64,000 nucleotides of DNA, taken from the NCBI RefSeq assembly GCF_028288465.1, contig NZ_JAQBNR010000051.1:1-64000 (forward strand), given 5' to 3'. The notes beneath the pieces were generated by a model. The model ran no database searches. It had not been told where the DNA came from and worked only from the letters and a program-made list of their open reading frames with translations. Every line of letters begins with the position of its first letter. Position 1 is the first letter of the stretch. The translations under genes were made by a program, and so were the position numbers. Shown here in pieces: positions 49,675 through 59,900 of this stretch. Source of the DNA: Ferruginibacter sp. GTDB taxonomy: Bacteria > Bacteroidota > Bacteroidia > Chitinophagales > Chitinophagaceae.

Positions 49675-51918
49675 ATGGAAAATGTAACTCCACAGGGCAC
49701 CAAGGCCCTCAACGTAAATGATGATGGACCAAAATGTCCGTTTCATAGTGGTGCTCTTAAACAAAGCGCTGGCAGCGGCACCAGGAACCGTGACTGGTGG
49801 CCCAACCAGTTAAAATTGAATATCCTTCGTCAATACTCTTCACTCTCCAATCCAATGGGTGAAACATTCAATTACGTTGAGGAGTTTAAAAGCCTTGACC
49901 TGGCTGCTGTTAAAAAAGATATTTTTGAATTGATGACTACTTCGCAGGAATGGTGGCCCGCAGACTACGGTCACTATGGTCCTTTCTTTATCCGCATGGC
50001 ATGGCACAGCGCAGGTACGTACCGTATCTCCGACGGCCGCGGTGGTGGCGGATTTGGAACGCAACGTTTTGCGCCCCTTAATAGCTGGCCGGATAATGCC
50101 AACCTGGATAAAGCCCGCCTGTTGTTATGGCCAATCAAAAAGAAATATGGCAAAAAAATTTCCTGGGCAGATCTGATGATCCTTGCAGGTAACTGTGCCC
50201 TTGAGTCAATGGGATTAAAAACCTTCGGCTTTGGTGGTGGTCGTGCAGATGTTTGGGAACCAGCAGAAGATGTGTACTGGGGTGCTGAAAAAGAATGGCT
50301 GGGTGGCGACAAACGCTATACCGGTAACCGGGAACTGGAAAACCCGCTGGCTGCTGTGCAGATGGGATTGATCTATGTAAATCCCGAAGGTCCTGATGGT
50401 AAACCTGATCCGGTTGCTTCTGCCCGCGACATACGTGAAACTTTTGGCCGCATGGCGATGAATGATGAAGAAACAGTGGCATTGATAGCCGGCGGGCATA
50501 CATTTGGTAAAACACACGGCGCTGCAGATCCTGGAAAATATGTTTCTCATGAGCCTGCAGGTGCCGGCATTGAAGAACAAAGCCTTGGCTGGAAAAATAC
50601 TTTCGGCAAAGGCAATGCAGGCGATACCATTACAAGCGGCCTGGAAGGTGCATGGACTACTACGCCGACAAAATGGAGCAACAACTATTTCGAAAATCTT
50701 TTTGGCTTTGAATGGGAACTCACCAAAAGCCCGGCTGGCGCACAGCAATGGAAACCCAAGGATAATGCAGGCGCCGGTACCGTACCGGATGCACATGATC
50801 CATCTAAGAAGCATGCGCCCTTTATGCTTACCACTGATATCGCATTAAGAGCAGATCCGGTGTATGAAAAAATTTCCAGGCATTTCTTCGAAAATCCTGA
50901 TCAGTTCGCAGATGCATTTGCCCGTGCCTGGTACAAACTAACGCACCGCGATATGGGTCCCATCACCCGCTATCATGGTCCGGAAGTACCAGCCGAAGTA
51001 TTGATCTGGCAGGATCCGATTCCAGCTGTTACACATGAACTGATCAACGATGATGACATCACTTCATTGAAGAGTAAAATATTGGCATCCGGACTTTCTG
51101 TAGGTCAGCTGGTATCAACTGCCTGGGCTTCCGCATCCACCTTCCGTGGTTCCGATAAACGCGGGGGTGCCAATGGTGCACGCATTCGCCTTGCCCCCCA
51201 AAAAGACTGGGAAGTAAATGACCCGGCGCAATTATCAAAAATATTGGATACGCTTGGTGGCATTCAGCAGGAATTCAACAGTGCACAGCCTGGTGGCAAA
51301 ATGGTTTCAATGGCAGACCTGATCGTGCTGGCAGGATGTGCAGGCGTAGAGCTGGCTGCAAAAAATGCTGGTCACGATATTAAGGTGCCATTTACACCGG
51401 GCAGAGCCGATGCATCACAGGAGCAAACCGATGTTGAATCGTTCGAAGTATTGGAACCAAGTGCAGACGGCTTCCGCAACTACATCAAATCAATACACAC
51501 GGTATCGCCTGAAGAAATGCTGGTGGACAAAGCGCAGCTGTTAACGCTCACTACTCCCGAAATGGTAGTATTGGTTGGCGGAATGCGTATGCTGAACACC
51601 AACTACGACCAGTCGCAACGTGGTGTATTTACCAATCGTAAAGATGCACTTACCAATGATTTCTTTTTAAACCTGCTTGATCTTGGAACGAAGTGGCATG
51701 CCACTTCCGATGCACAGGATGTTTTTGAAGGAGTTGACCGTTCAAGCGGTGAACGTAAATGGATCGGTAGCCGTGTTGATCTGATCATCGGCTCCAACTC
51801 CGAATTGAGGGCTGTTGCTGAAGTATATGGTTGTGAAGATGGACAGGATAAATTTGTGCAGGACTTTGTTGCCGCATGGACCAAGGTGATGAACCTGGAC
51901 CGTTTTGATCTTGCATAA
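49675..51918 (+). CDS. katG: Bifunctional catalase-peroxidase
   Basis: 747-residue haem enzyme that removes hydrogen peroxide. The N-terminal half holds distal RMAWHSAGTYR (Arg, Trp and His, the Trp of the Met-Tyr-Trp adduct), MGLIYVNPEGPDG (adduct Tyr) and proximal GGHTFGKTHG. The C-terminal half is the duplicated, haem-free domain. No signal peptide; cytoplasmic. All active-site residues are kept. Likely peroxide-induced because of the OxyR-like site upstream; followed by a strong terminator. Confidence 0.97.
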   Translation: MENVTPQGTKALNVNDDGPKCPFHSGALKQSAGSGTRNRDWWPNQLKLNILRQYSSLSNPMGETFNYVEEFKSLDLAAVKKDIFELMTTSQEWWPADYGHYGPFFIRMAWHSAGTYRISDGRGGGGFGTQRFAPLNSWPDNANLDKARLLLWPIKKKYGKKISWADLMILAGNCALESMGLKTFGFGGGRADVWEPAEDVYWGAEKEWLGGDKRYTGNRELENPLAAVQMGLIYVNPEGPDGKPDPVASARDIRETFGRMAMNDEETVALIAGGHTFGKTHGAADPGKYVSHEPAGAGIEEQSLGWKNTFGKGNAGDTITSGLEGAWTTTPTKWSNNYFENLFGFEWELTKSPAGAQQWKPKDNAGAGTVPDAHDPSKKHAPFMLTTDIALRADPVYEKISRHFFENPDQFADAFARAWYKLTHRDMGPITRYHGPEVPAEVLIWQDPIPAVTHELINDDDITSLKSKILASGLSVGQLVSTAWASASTFRGSDKRGGANGARIRLAPQKDWEVNDPAQLSKILDTLGGIQQEFNSAQPGGKMVSMADLIVLAGCAGVELAAKNAGHDIKVPFTPGRADASQEQTDVESFEVLEPSADGFRNYIKSIHTVSPEEMLVDKAQLLTLTTPEMVVLVGGMRMLNTNYDQSQRGVFTNRKDALTNDFFLNLLDLGTKWHATSDAQDVFEGVDRSSGERKWIGSRVDLIIGSNSELRAVAEVYGCEDGQDKFVQDFVAAWTKVMNLDRFDLA

Positions 51919-51940
51919 TTTCGAAGCAATATTATCAGGA

Positions 51941-51970
51941 AGGTGGTCCGTTACTGGACCACCTTTTTTA
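51941..51970 (+). terminator. Intrinsic terminator after katG
   Basis: AGGTGGTCC, loop, GGACCACCT and a T-run; a 9-bp GC-rich stem 22 bp after the stop. Confidence 0.92.
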
Positions 51971-52035
51971 ATTGCTGTCTTTAATCTTATTAGCTAAACG
52001 CAATTATTTATTTTTTTGCAGCCAGCATTTATTAT

Positions 52036-52100
52036 CAATTAAACATCGTTGCGTCGCACACTTTTACAGCATACCATTGGGCAACTTTATCGAAGCGGAG
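52036..52100 (-). repeat. GTGCGACGC dispersed repeat copy, long form
   Basis: On the minus strand: GCTTCGATAAAGTTGCCC, AATGGTATGCTGTAAAAG, TGTGCGACGCAACGATG. It matches 20717-20797 nearly base for base over ~65 bp. It lies between convergent genes. Confidence 0.78.
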
Positions 52101-52123
52101 TTTTAACTCTGATCTGCCTTCAT

Positions 52124-53941
52124 CTACCTGGCAGCCTGCTTCTTCGCCCATTCGTCCATTGATTTTTCAATAATATCCAACGGCATACAACCATCTTTTA
52201 AAAACTCATCATGAAAGGCGGCGAGGCTGAATTTGTCTCCCAGCAATTGACTGTATTTGTTCCGAAGCTCCCTGATTTTTAATGCCCCGGTTTTATAACT
52301 CAATGCCTGTGCAGGATATACCATATAACGTTCTATCTCCGCCACGGCCCCCTCTTCACTAATGGCTTCATTTTGCATCATGTATTGGATGGCTTCTTCC
52401 CTTGTCATTTTACCGGTGTGCATGGCAACATCGACCACCAGCCTGATGGCCCGGTGAATTTCGTCGCCCAATGCACCCATATGCTGGTAAGGGTCAGTGT
52501 ACAGGCCCAGTTCCTTTCCTAAACTTTCGCAATACAATGCATAGCCTTCGCCATAAGCGCCATACCAAATAAAGCGGCGAAAAGCCGGCAATGATTTATT
52601 CTCTGTTTGAATACTCGTTTGATAATGGTGCCCGGGAATGGCTTCATGCAGAAATAAACTTTCCATACCACTGGTAGTATTGAATTTGGTAGCGTCAACA
52701 ATAGGCACATAAAAAATACCAGGCCTGCTGCCATCCGGCAAACCCGGGTAATATTCCGCACTGGCACTTGCCGCCCTGAAGGCTTCTGTTTGCCTGATTT
52801 CAAATTTTGTTTTGGGCGTTAGCGTAAACATTTTTTTAAGGTTCGGATCAATGGTTGCCTGGATCTTTCTAAATGCATTCAATACTTCATCCGCCGTTTT
52901 ATAAGGCATGAATTGTTTATCCGTTTTCATAAAAGAAAAAAAAGAATCAAGGCTTCCTTTAAAACCCACTTCATTCTTAATCGTTTCCATTTCCGTCCTG
53001 ATGCGTTTCACTTCTGAAAGTCCTGTTTGATAAATGGCATCCGGCGTTTTGCTGGTGGTGGTCCAGTATTTAACCAGGTACCTGTACAAGGTATCACCTC
53101 CCGGCAATGCGTTGATGCCGGTACTTGTTCTTGCCTTGGGCAAATATTCCGTTTGTAAAAAATCGCCCAGGTTTTTATAAGCCGGTACAATCATGTTATT
53201 GATCATAGCGACGTAGGCCGCAGTCAATCTTTTTTTATCAGCTTCAGGAAATGCAGCAGGCATCAAATGAACGGGCGCATAGAATAAACTTTTGGTGGCA
53301 TCGGCAGTCACCATGTCTTTCATTTGAGGAATCATTTTTATCACCACTGCTTTCGGCAGCACATAATTAATTGCCATTCCTTTTTTAAAATACACAATAG
53401 CACTGTCAGCCCAAGCCGAAAACGCGGCCGCTCTTTGCAACCAATTGTCATAATCAGTTACTGTTTTAAAAGGCTGGTTACCGCTACCCGAACCCATTTG
53501 CCCGAAAGAGATGGGAACGCCGTTAAACTGATCAAATGGCATGTAACGGTTATCTGCTATGGCTGAGCTCCCCATAAAATTCAGCGCAAGACCTTCCAGC
53601 GCCATATCCATTTCATACTTGAAAATGGCGTAGCTTTTTTTATCATTGTCATTCAGCGTCACCGGGTCAAACCTGCTGATCGAATCTTTATATCGGCTAA
53701 AAAAATGGTTCAGCTTTGAACGGTAGCTGTCTGTAAAATCTGCAGGCAACAAATTATTAAAGCGCTGGTCCCCGTTTACGGTTGCTTCCACCGGAAACAA
53801 TTCCATTCTTTCATTAAAATAGGTATCCAGCATTGTAGCTAATGCAGCATTGGCGGATAGGGCTTTAGTGTTGTTTGTTGAGTTTGAATTACATCCCGCA
53901 AAAAACATGAGCGTGATCGCCAGGTAAATTATTCTTTTCAT
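52124..53941 (-). CDS. DUF885 lipoprotein, putative metallopeptidase
   Basis: 605-residue lipid-anchored protein: signal MKRIIYLAITLMFFAGCNS with lipobox Cys17, so probably on the outer or inner membrane surface. The family active-site motif HEAIPGHHYQ (HExxxHH type) lies near residue 430, with an EGWA-like region as EGYALYCESLGKELGLY. DUF885 proteins resemble M32/thimet-type peptidases, but substrates are unknown. Single gene. Confidence 0.92.
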   Translation of the reverse strand: MKRIIYLAITLMFFAGCNSNSTNNTKALSANAALATMLDTYFNERMELFPVEATVNGDQRFNNLLPADFTDSYRSKLNHFFSRYKDSISRFDPVTLNDNDKKSYAIFKYEMDMALEGLALNFMGSSAIADNRYMPFDQFNGVPISFGQMGSGSGNQPFKTVTDYDNWLQRAAAFSAWADSAIVYFKKGMAINYVLPKAVVIKMIPQMKDMVTADATKSLFYAPVHLMPAAFPEADKKRLTAAYVAMINNMIVPAYKNLGDFLQTEYLPKARTSTGINALPGGDTLYRYLVKYWTTTSKTPDAIYQTGLSEVKRIRTEMETIKNEVGFKGSLDSFFSFMKTDKQFMPYKTADEVLNAFRKIQATIDPNLKKMFTLTPKTKFEIRQTEAFRAASASAEYYPGLPDGSRPGIFYVPIVDATKFNTTSGMESLFLHEAIPGHHYQTSIQTENKSLPAFRRFIWYGAYGEGYALYCESLGKELGLYTDPYQHMGALGDEIHRAIRLVVDVAMHTGKMTREEAIQYMMQNEAISEEGAVAEIERYMVYPAQALSYKTGALKIRELRNKYSQLLGDKFSLAAFHDEFLKDGCMPLDIIEKSMDEWAKKQAAR

Positions 53942-54135
53942 GTTGCTGTTTTAAACTATGAATATAAGACTAAAAAACAAGGGTGGCAGCAGTACACGTC
54001 ACCTTTAAAAATACCTTTTAACCAATAGTGCGACGAATGCCCCTTATTCTGCGACGCAGAGCACATGTTGCATTTAAACGAAGGGCTCCATTCAACATCT
54101 TATATACATTGAATCACTTTTTAAAATTTACAATC

Positions 54136-54549
54136 ATGAAAAAGATTTTTACACTTGCTTTACTTACTGCAGGTACTATCAGTATCGCTGCAGCACAATC
54201 AAAAGATAAAAGATACAATCCTTATAACAGTAATAAAAATGAAACAAATGCTGTGGTAATCGATTACAATCACCAACGGGGTTTTGATAAAAACAAAGGC
54301 GATGCCTACAATGTTCCTTCCTTTTATTTTAAAGAAAAAGAACAGCAGATTGAAAAGATCAACCGCACATTTGACTGGAAAATTGACGCCGTTAAAATGA
54401 ACAGGCATTTAAGAGGTTTTGAAAAAAACAAACAAATCCGCATGCTGGAAAACCAACGCAAAGAAGCAATTAGCCAGGTACAATATAGATACGAAACAAG
54501 CAATCACCACAATGTTGGATTCGAAAAAAACGATCACCATCAATGGTAA
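54136..54549 (+). CDS. Small secreted protein, unknown
   Basis: 137 residues from ATG 54136 (MKKIFTLALLTAGTISIAAA, then QSKD). The upstream frame to 54028 is non-coding. The mature part is basic and His/Asn/Lys-rich with two copies of a GF(D/E)KN motif (RGFDKNKGD, RGFEKNKQI, and VGFEKND as a third), suggesting a short repeat. No enzyme motif. About 50 bp before a second small secreted gene; they may be co-transcribed. Confidence 0.72.
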   Translation: MKKIFTLALLTAGTISIAAAQSKDKRYNPYNSNKNETNAVVIDYNHQRGFDKNKGDAYNVPSFYFKEKEQQIEKINRTFDWKIDAVKMNRHLRGFEKNKQIRMLENQRKEAISQVQYRYETSNHHNVGFEKNDHHQW

Positions 54550-54599
54550 CCTGAGTTCAGATGCTTATTTTATAGTAGTAACAATTTAAAACAAACACA

Positions 54600-54977
54600 A
54601 TGAAAAAATTAGTCGTAATACTTACAGCAATGGTGGCTTTTAATGCAGCCTCTGCGCAACAACATAATAATAGCAACTACAGAAATGATCCGTACGAAAT
54701 GAATAACACAAGCCACAACGATCGCTACGGCAGCCAGTACCATGACTACGCTTACAATGAAAACAGCCGCAACAATGATGAGCATAACCGTGATCGTATG
54801 GACAGGCAATATGATGAAAGGAACAATGACTACAGAAATAACCGATCCATGGATAGCCGCGAAAGAGGCGGCCGTATGAACCAGGGAAGACAACAAAGAA
54901 GGGGTGCGTCATTCGGCACCGGCGTAACAATAGGAGCAGTTGCCGGAGTGTTGCTAGGCGTATTAATTTCTCACTAG
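54600..54977 (+). CDS. Small secreted low-complexity protein with C-terminal glycine-zipper segment
   Basis: 125 residues with signal peptide (MKKLVVILTAMVAFNAASA). The middle 70 residues are low-complexity, rich in Asn, Asp, Arg and Tyr. The C-terminus FGTGVTIGAVAGVLLGVLI is a Gly-spaced hydrophobic helix, as in glycine-zipper proteins that insert in membranes. Function unknown. Confidence 0.72.
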   Translation: MKKLVVILTAMVAFNAASAQQHNNSNYRNDPYEMNNTSHNDRYGSQYHDYAYNENSRNNDEHNRDRMDRQYDERNNDYRNNRSMDSRERGGRMNQGRQQRRGASFGTGVTIGAVAGVLLGVLISH

Positions 54978-54995
54978 TTTTACAAAACAAGTAAT

Positions 54996-55025
54996 TAAAG
55001 GCTGGTACAATACCAGCCTTTTTTA
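54996..55025 (+). terminator. Intrinsic terminator after the low-complexity gene
   Basis: AAGGCTGGTA-CAA-TACCAGCCTT then a T-run; 10-bp perfect stem ending the two-gene unit. Confidence 0.92.
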
Positions 55026-55210
55026 TAAATAGTTATTTCACTTTCCGTATACCATGGCGCTGGTTTACTGCTAAAAGTAGCAATTGCTGGCGCAACAGTT
55101 TATAGCCACTTTTTTAATACGCCATTGTTGCTATCGATCACCACAAGAGAAGAACCCGATCTGCAAATAAATCTTCACAAAAATGACCAACATATTTGTT
55201 TGTCCTGGTG

Positions 55211-56314
55211 CTACATTTTTACAAATAATTTTTCAGATATAATTTTTCCATTTAAGGAGAGCAATTTTACAACGTAGCTTCCTTTCGATAAATGACTGAT
55301 CTCAATTTTTTGTCCGTCAACATAAGGGCTGACAATTTTTACAGTAACCCCATCTACGGAGACAATTTTAATTGCCTTTAAATCCATTGGATAGTCACAA
55401 TAAACCTGAATGAACTCTCCTGAAGGGTTGGGTACAACCCTTAAACCTGCTTTGGTTTTGAATATCAATTTCCTGGTTTCAGAATAATCGTTTGTCCCAT
55501 TTTTATAAATCATTTTCAGGCGATATAAAGCAGTTCCGCCAACGCCGTAATGTTTAAAACGATAGGTATGGTTAACACCTTCAGCAAACACCCTGGCTAA
55601 ATCAATAAATGATGTACCCGCTCCGGCATATTGAACAATATAGCTATCCAAATTAATTTCGTCTGCAGCTTTCCATTGCAACACCGCCGCATTTGCATCT
55701 GTGGAACAATTAAAATACTCCAAATTAACAGTTACAACCTGCATCGGTGTTACCCGCATATTATCTGCCATAAAAATTACACCATAATCCTGGCAGGTGG
55801 GCGGGCGGCTGTCGTAATGCACCACAACGCTATCAAAACCCTGCTGAAAACTGCAACGCAGGGTATCAACCGGCCAGGTTCCAGGGTTGCTTGCCGTTTT
55901 AGTATTGGTGCCAACTAAACTACCATTCATGTAAGCCGTTACCCGCATGGTTGCCGCATCATCGCAGCCCAGTTCCTGGCAGGAATACATGATAGAGAAA
56001 TCCGTAAGTTTTGTGTCGAATCGTACCAGCAGATCTGCAAGGAATATGCTGTTAGGGTAAATAACCCTGCCCGAAAACCCCTGTGGCGTAAAACCGAGGA
56101 CGTTGGCATCTTGTATAGAATATCCCTGACCTGTACCGGTTAACCGGTCCGTGATGCCGTTAGCGGTTTGGCTGATTGGAAAACCTGAATGAAGCGGGGC
56201 ATTATCAAAATCAAAAAGTACCGACTGTCCAAATGCAGTGGTAAAGAACCCGGCATATATGCAATGCACAACCATTGCAATTAAATGGCTGCAAATTCGT
56301 GATTTCATTTTCAA
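55211..56314 (-). CDS. Secreted protein with type IX sorting tail
   Basis: 367-residue protein with an N-terminal signal (hydrophobic to about residue 29, ending FGQS). Residues about 30-190 form a beta-rich lectin-like domain (SVLFDFDNAPLHSG). A second beta-domain of fibronectin-like type follows (LEYFNCSTDANAAVLQWKAA). The last ~80 residues carry the Por secretion tail (VVPNPSGEFIQVYC, then IKIVSVDG, and the final LSLNGKIISEKLFVK), which directs export by the type IX system. It is a surface or secreted product; binding partner unknown. Confidence 0.87.
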   Translation of the reverse strand: MKMKSRICSHLIAMVVHCIYAGFFTTAFGQSVLFDFDNAPLHSGFPISQTANGITDRLTGTGQGYSIQDANVLGFTPQGFSGRVIYPNSIFLADLLVRFDTKLTDFSIMYSCQELGCDDAATMRVTAYMNGSLVGTNTKTASNPGTWPVDTLRCSFQQGFDSVVVHYDSRPPTCQDYGVIFMADNMRVTPMQVVTVNLEYFNCSTDANAAVLQWKAADEINLDSYIVQYAGAGTSFIDLARVFAEGVNHTYRFKHYGVGGTALYRLKMIYKNGTNDYSETRKLIFKTKAGLRVVPNPSGEFIQVYCDYPMDLKAIKIVSVDGVTVKIVSPYVDGQKIEISHLSKGSYVVKLLSLNGKIISEKLFVKM

Positions 56315-56990
56315 TAATTATGAAGGTTTATAATTATTGTTTGAAAGTAGCAACGATGAGAAATCAAAACAATGACTACCATCACTCAGATTTGTAAATC
56401 CCGTCAGTCAAAAAACCTCTGCTCTGATACCCCGGCTGTAATCGTGCCATCCTGTGCCGGTTTAATAACACCGGCTTCTGTTGCAGCGTGGTAATTATTG
56501 CAGGTTGTTCAGCTGTATTTTCGCAAGCCCGTGTACAAAATAATGTTGAAGAACCGGTCCCGTATGCCCAGGTTGAACAAGGTTTTAAAAATCGCTGCAC
56601 GGAATTATAATTCAAATATCACCTGCTTCGCATCATTTGCAGTTATAAATATTCGGCCCGGGCGTGAACATTCTTATTGCGGCCAATGCCATTCAGCCGG
56701 GTGTTAACTGCAATATAGTTTGATAAGTTATCCGTACCAACCTTACATACGCTATCACAACCGGTTAAAAAAATGATTACGGTAAGATTTGCTTTATTGT
56801 ACAACTTTGCCGTAAATACTGTGTATGTTTACCCAGCTTTAGAATGATATCGCAGCCGGCCGCATTATAGCTACCCTGGAAATAATGTAGCCCAGGTGTT
56901 CTAAAAAATTTGCATGCAGCGAATTGTAAAAAATGATGTCAAAGTAGGTATTATAATTCACCATTATTATTAAAAAATAAACAAACTCTC
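56315..56990. other. Long intergenic region upstream of SusC
   Basis: About 675 bp between the T9SS cargo gene and SusC. Only one short minus-strand frame with a plausible signal (56643-56804) deserves mention. A minus-strand frame at 56382-56615 shows no family features. No ECF sigma or anti-sigma gene is present, unlike many SusC loci. Confidence 0.55.
56643..56804 (-). CDS. Possible 53-residue lipoprotein
   Basis: From a TTG at 56804, the frame reads MYNKANLTVIIFLTGCDSVC (hydrophobic stretch then a lipobox-like LTGC) and continues to ARAEYL. No ATG start, very short, and no support from neighbours. It may be a real micro-lipoprotein or the remnant of a longer one. Confidence 0.25.
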   Translation of the reverse strand: MYNKANLTVIIFLTGCDSVCKVGTDNLSNYIAVNTRLNGIGRNKNVHARAEYL

Positions 56991-59900
56991 ATGAGAAAAA
57001 TTGCAGTGGTCTTTACTGTACTTCTGTGCAGTATTTCTGCCGTGTTCGCCCAAAACACAGTCAAGGGCAGAGTAACGGATATGAAAGACGGTACTCCTAT
57101 TGCAGGTGCCACAATTAAAGTAAAAGGAGAAAAGAAGTCCATTACATCAGGTGCTGACGGCTCGTTTGAAATTATTGTAAAGCCGGGAAGCGCAATAGAA
57201 ATCAGCGAAGTAGGGCACAGCCCTCAAACAGTTCAGTATGATGGCTCCGGCGATCTGGATATAAAGATGACACAGGACACCAAGGCCCTGTCTGAATTAG
57301 TAGTAACCGCCCTCGGTATCAAAAGAGAAAAAAGAAATTTAACCTACAGTGTGCAGGAAGTAAGAGGAGATGCTATCGTTGCCGCAAAGCAGGATAACGT
57401 GGTAAATTCTTTGGCGGGCAAGATTCCAGGAGTTCAAATCACCAACTCGACCGGTATGCCGGGAAGTGCCTCACGTATTGTAATCCGCGGCGCAACTTCT
57501 TTAACTGGCGAAAACCAGGCCTTATTTGTTATTGATGGTGTGCCCATGGATAACGCAGAAACAGGTTCACCGGCTGCGGGCTCGCTCACAGCGGGTTCAT
57601 CTGCCAACAGGGCGATAGACATTGATCCAAACATTATTGAATCAATTACTGTTCTGAAAGGTTCTGCTGCCAGCGCCATTTACGGTTCTTCCGGCGCCAG
57701 GGGTGTTGTTTTAATTACCACCAAAAATGGCGGGCTTAATAAAAAGGCACAGCTGAATTTTTCCAGTTCGTACAGCATTGACAATCCCATTTTACCAGGC
57801 TTCCAGGATAAATATGCACAGGGCCTGAATGGGGTTTATGTAGATGGCAACAATGGTCAGTTTGGTTCTGGTTCATGGGGACCGTTGATTGATACCTTAA
57901 AAGTAAACGGTGTACCGGTAAAAAAACATAACCAGGCGAAAGAGTTTTTCAGAACCGGCCATAGTTACGACAATACGGTAAGTGTAAGTGGCGCCGCCAA
58001 CAATTCACGCTACTTCTTTTCTTATTCTTATTTAAAAGATGATGGTCTGATCCCCACTACCAGTTTAAACCGGCATGCTATTTTTGGAAAATTTTCCAAC
58101 CAGGTGGCGGATAAACTCAACCTGTCTTTTCAAATGAACTACGTAAATACCGACAACCACCGCACAAACGAAGGTAACGGTTTGGGAAATCCATTGTGGA
58201 CAGTATATGGAGCTCCTATTTCATGGGATCCTCTCCCCAGCACCAATCCTGATGGAACACAACGCTTGTACCGTGCTGCAAGAAATAACCCTACATGGCT
58301 GGTTAATAATACTGGTTTTCAATCCAACGTAAACAGGTTTATACCAGTAGCCGCACTTACCTATACTCCCTACACCTGGCTTACACTAACCGAACGACTG
58401 GGTGCGGATATGTACACCGACCAATCTGACTATCATGAAGCAAAGGGCATTGTAGGCGGTTTAAGTCCGGATGGCGGCGTGATTAACCGCAACGAAAACT
58501 TCAAGCAGTTTAACAATGATTTCATTGCCGATATACATAAGCAACTGACTTCAAAAATATATGGCTCTTTTCTGCTGGGAAGCAACCTGTTTTCAAAATC
58601 TGATCGGTTTGACCAGGCCACAGGTTTGGGATTAGGCATAGATGGCTTCTATAACATCAGCAATACTTCCAAACAAACATCCAGCAGCAACCTTTACAGG
58701 TATCGTAAAGTGGGATTTTATGCGCAGGCCAACCTGGAGTACGAGAAGCTGCTAACCCTCGCCTTAACCGGCCGGTATGATGGTACTTCCACACTGGCAC
58801 AGGATAAAGCTTACTACCCTTACGGTTCAGCAGCGCTGGGCTTCATTTTCAGTGAATTAATGCATGATAAATCCTTCTTAAGTTTTGGTAAAATAAGGGC
58901 TTCTTATTCACTGGTAGGCAGTGATAATATCGGGCCTTATGCTTTAACAACGCCTTACTCTTCAGCCGTTGTTTCCAATATCACGTTCCCCTACAATGGC
59001 CAGACAGGGTTTTTATTAAATACAACCCTGGGAAGCAATAAGCTGAAAAATGAATCATTAAAAGAAATGGAAATTGGCCTTGATCTGAAATTCCTTAAAA
59101 ACAGGTTGTCTTTTGAGGGATCTTATTTTAAACGTACCAGCTCCGACCTGCTGGCGCCAATCCAGATTGATCCTGCCACAGGTTTTACCAATGCCAATTT
59201 AAACGTAGCAACCATTGAAAACAAAGGATTCGAATTGTTACTTAGCGGTATACCCATTAAAACAAAAGATGTAACCTGGGAAATAAACCTCAATTTCAGC
59301 CGCATCCGCAACAAGGTGATTGACCTTGGTCCGGGCTTAAACTCTTACCAGTTTGGTGGCTTTTCAGGAGGCGGTGGTATCTATGCCTTTAAAGACCAGC
59401 CTTACGGCGTTATTTTTGGCTCAAGATATAAGCGGAATGCTGCCGGCAGAATTTTAGTGGATGATGACGGAAGAGCAATACTGGATGACAATAACGGACC
59501 AGTAGGCAACACCAATCCGAACTGGACAGCAGGTTTTTCCAACACCATTACTTATAAAGGATTTTCTTTCAACTTCGTTTTTGATGTAAAGAAAGGTGGC
59601 GATCTCTTCAACTTTGATGAACATTACAACTGGTTTTACGGTACTCCCAAAGCTACAGAAGACCGCAGCCCAAGACTAATAAACGGTGTACGGGAAAGCG
59701 ACGGAAAAGAAAATACAACGCAGATCTCAGCCCAAACTTATTTCAGGGATTTAAGCGCTATCGACGAGGCCGTAATTGAAGATGGAACGTATGTGAAGTT
59801 GAGAAATGCGGGTATTTCCTATACGCTGAGCCGCGCCAAAATGGGCAGGTTTCCTTTCAGTGCTTTAACATTTACCGTAGCCGGCAGAAACCTCTGGATA

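Noticed and set aside
56382..56615. Minus-strand frame of 77 codons upstream of SusC
   Set aside because: No signal peptide, domain or neighbour support; composition resembles non-coding DNA.
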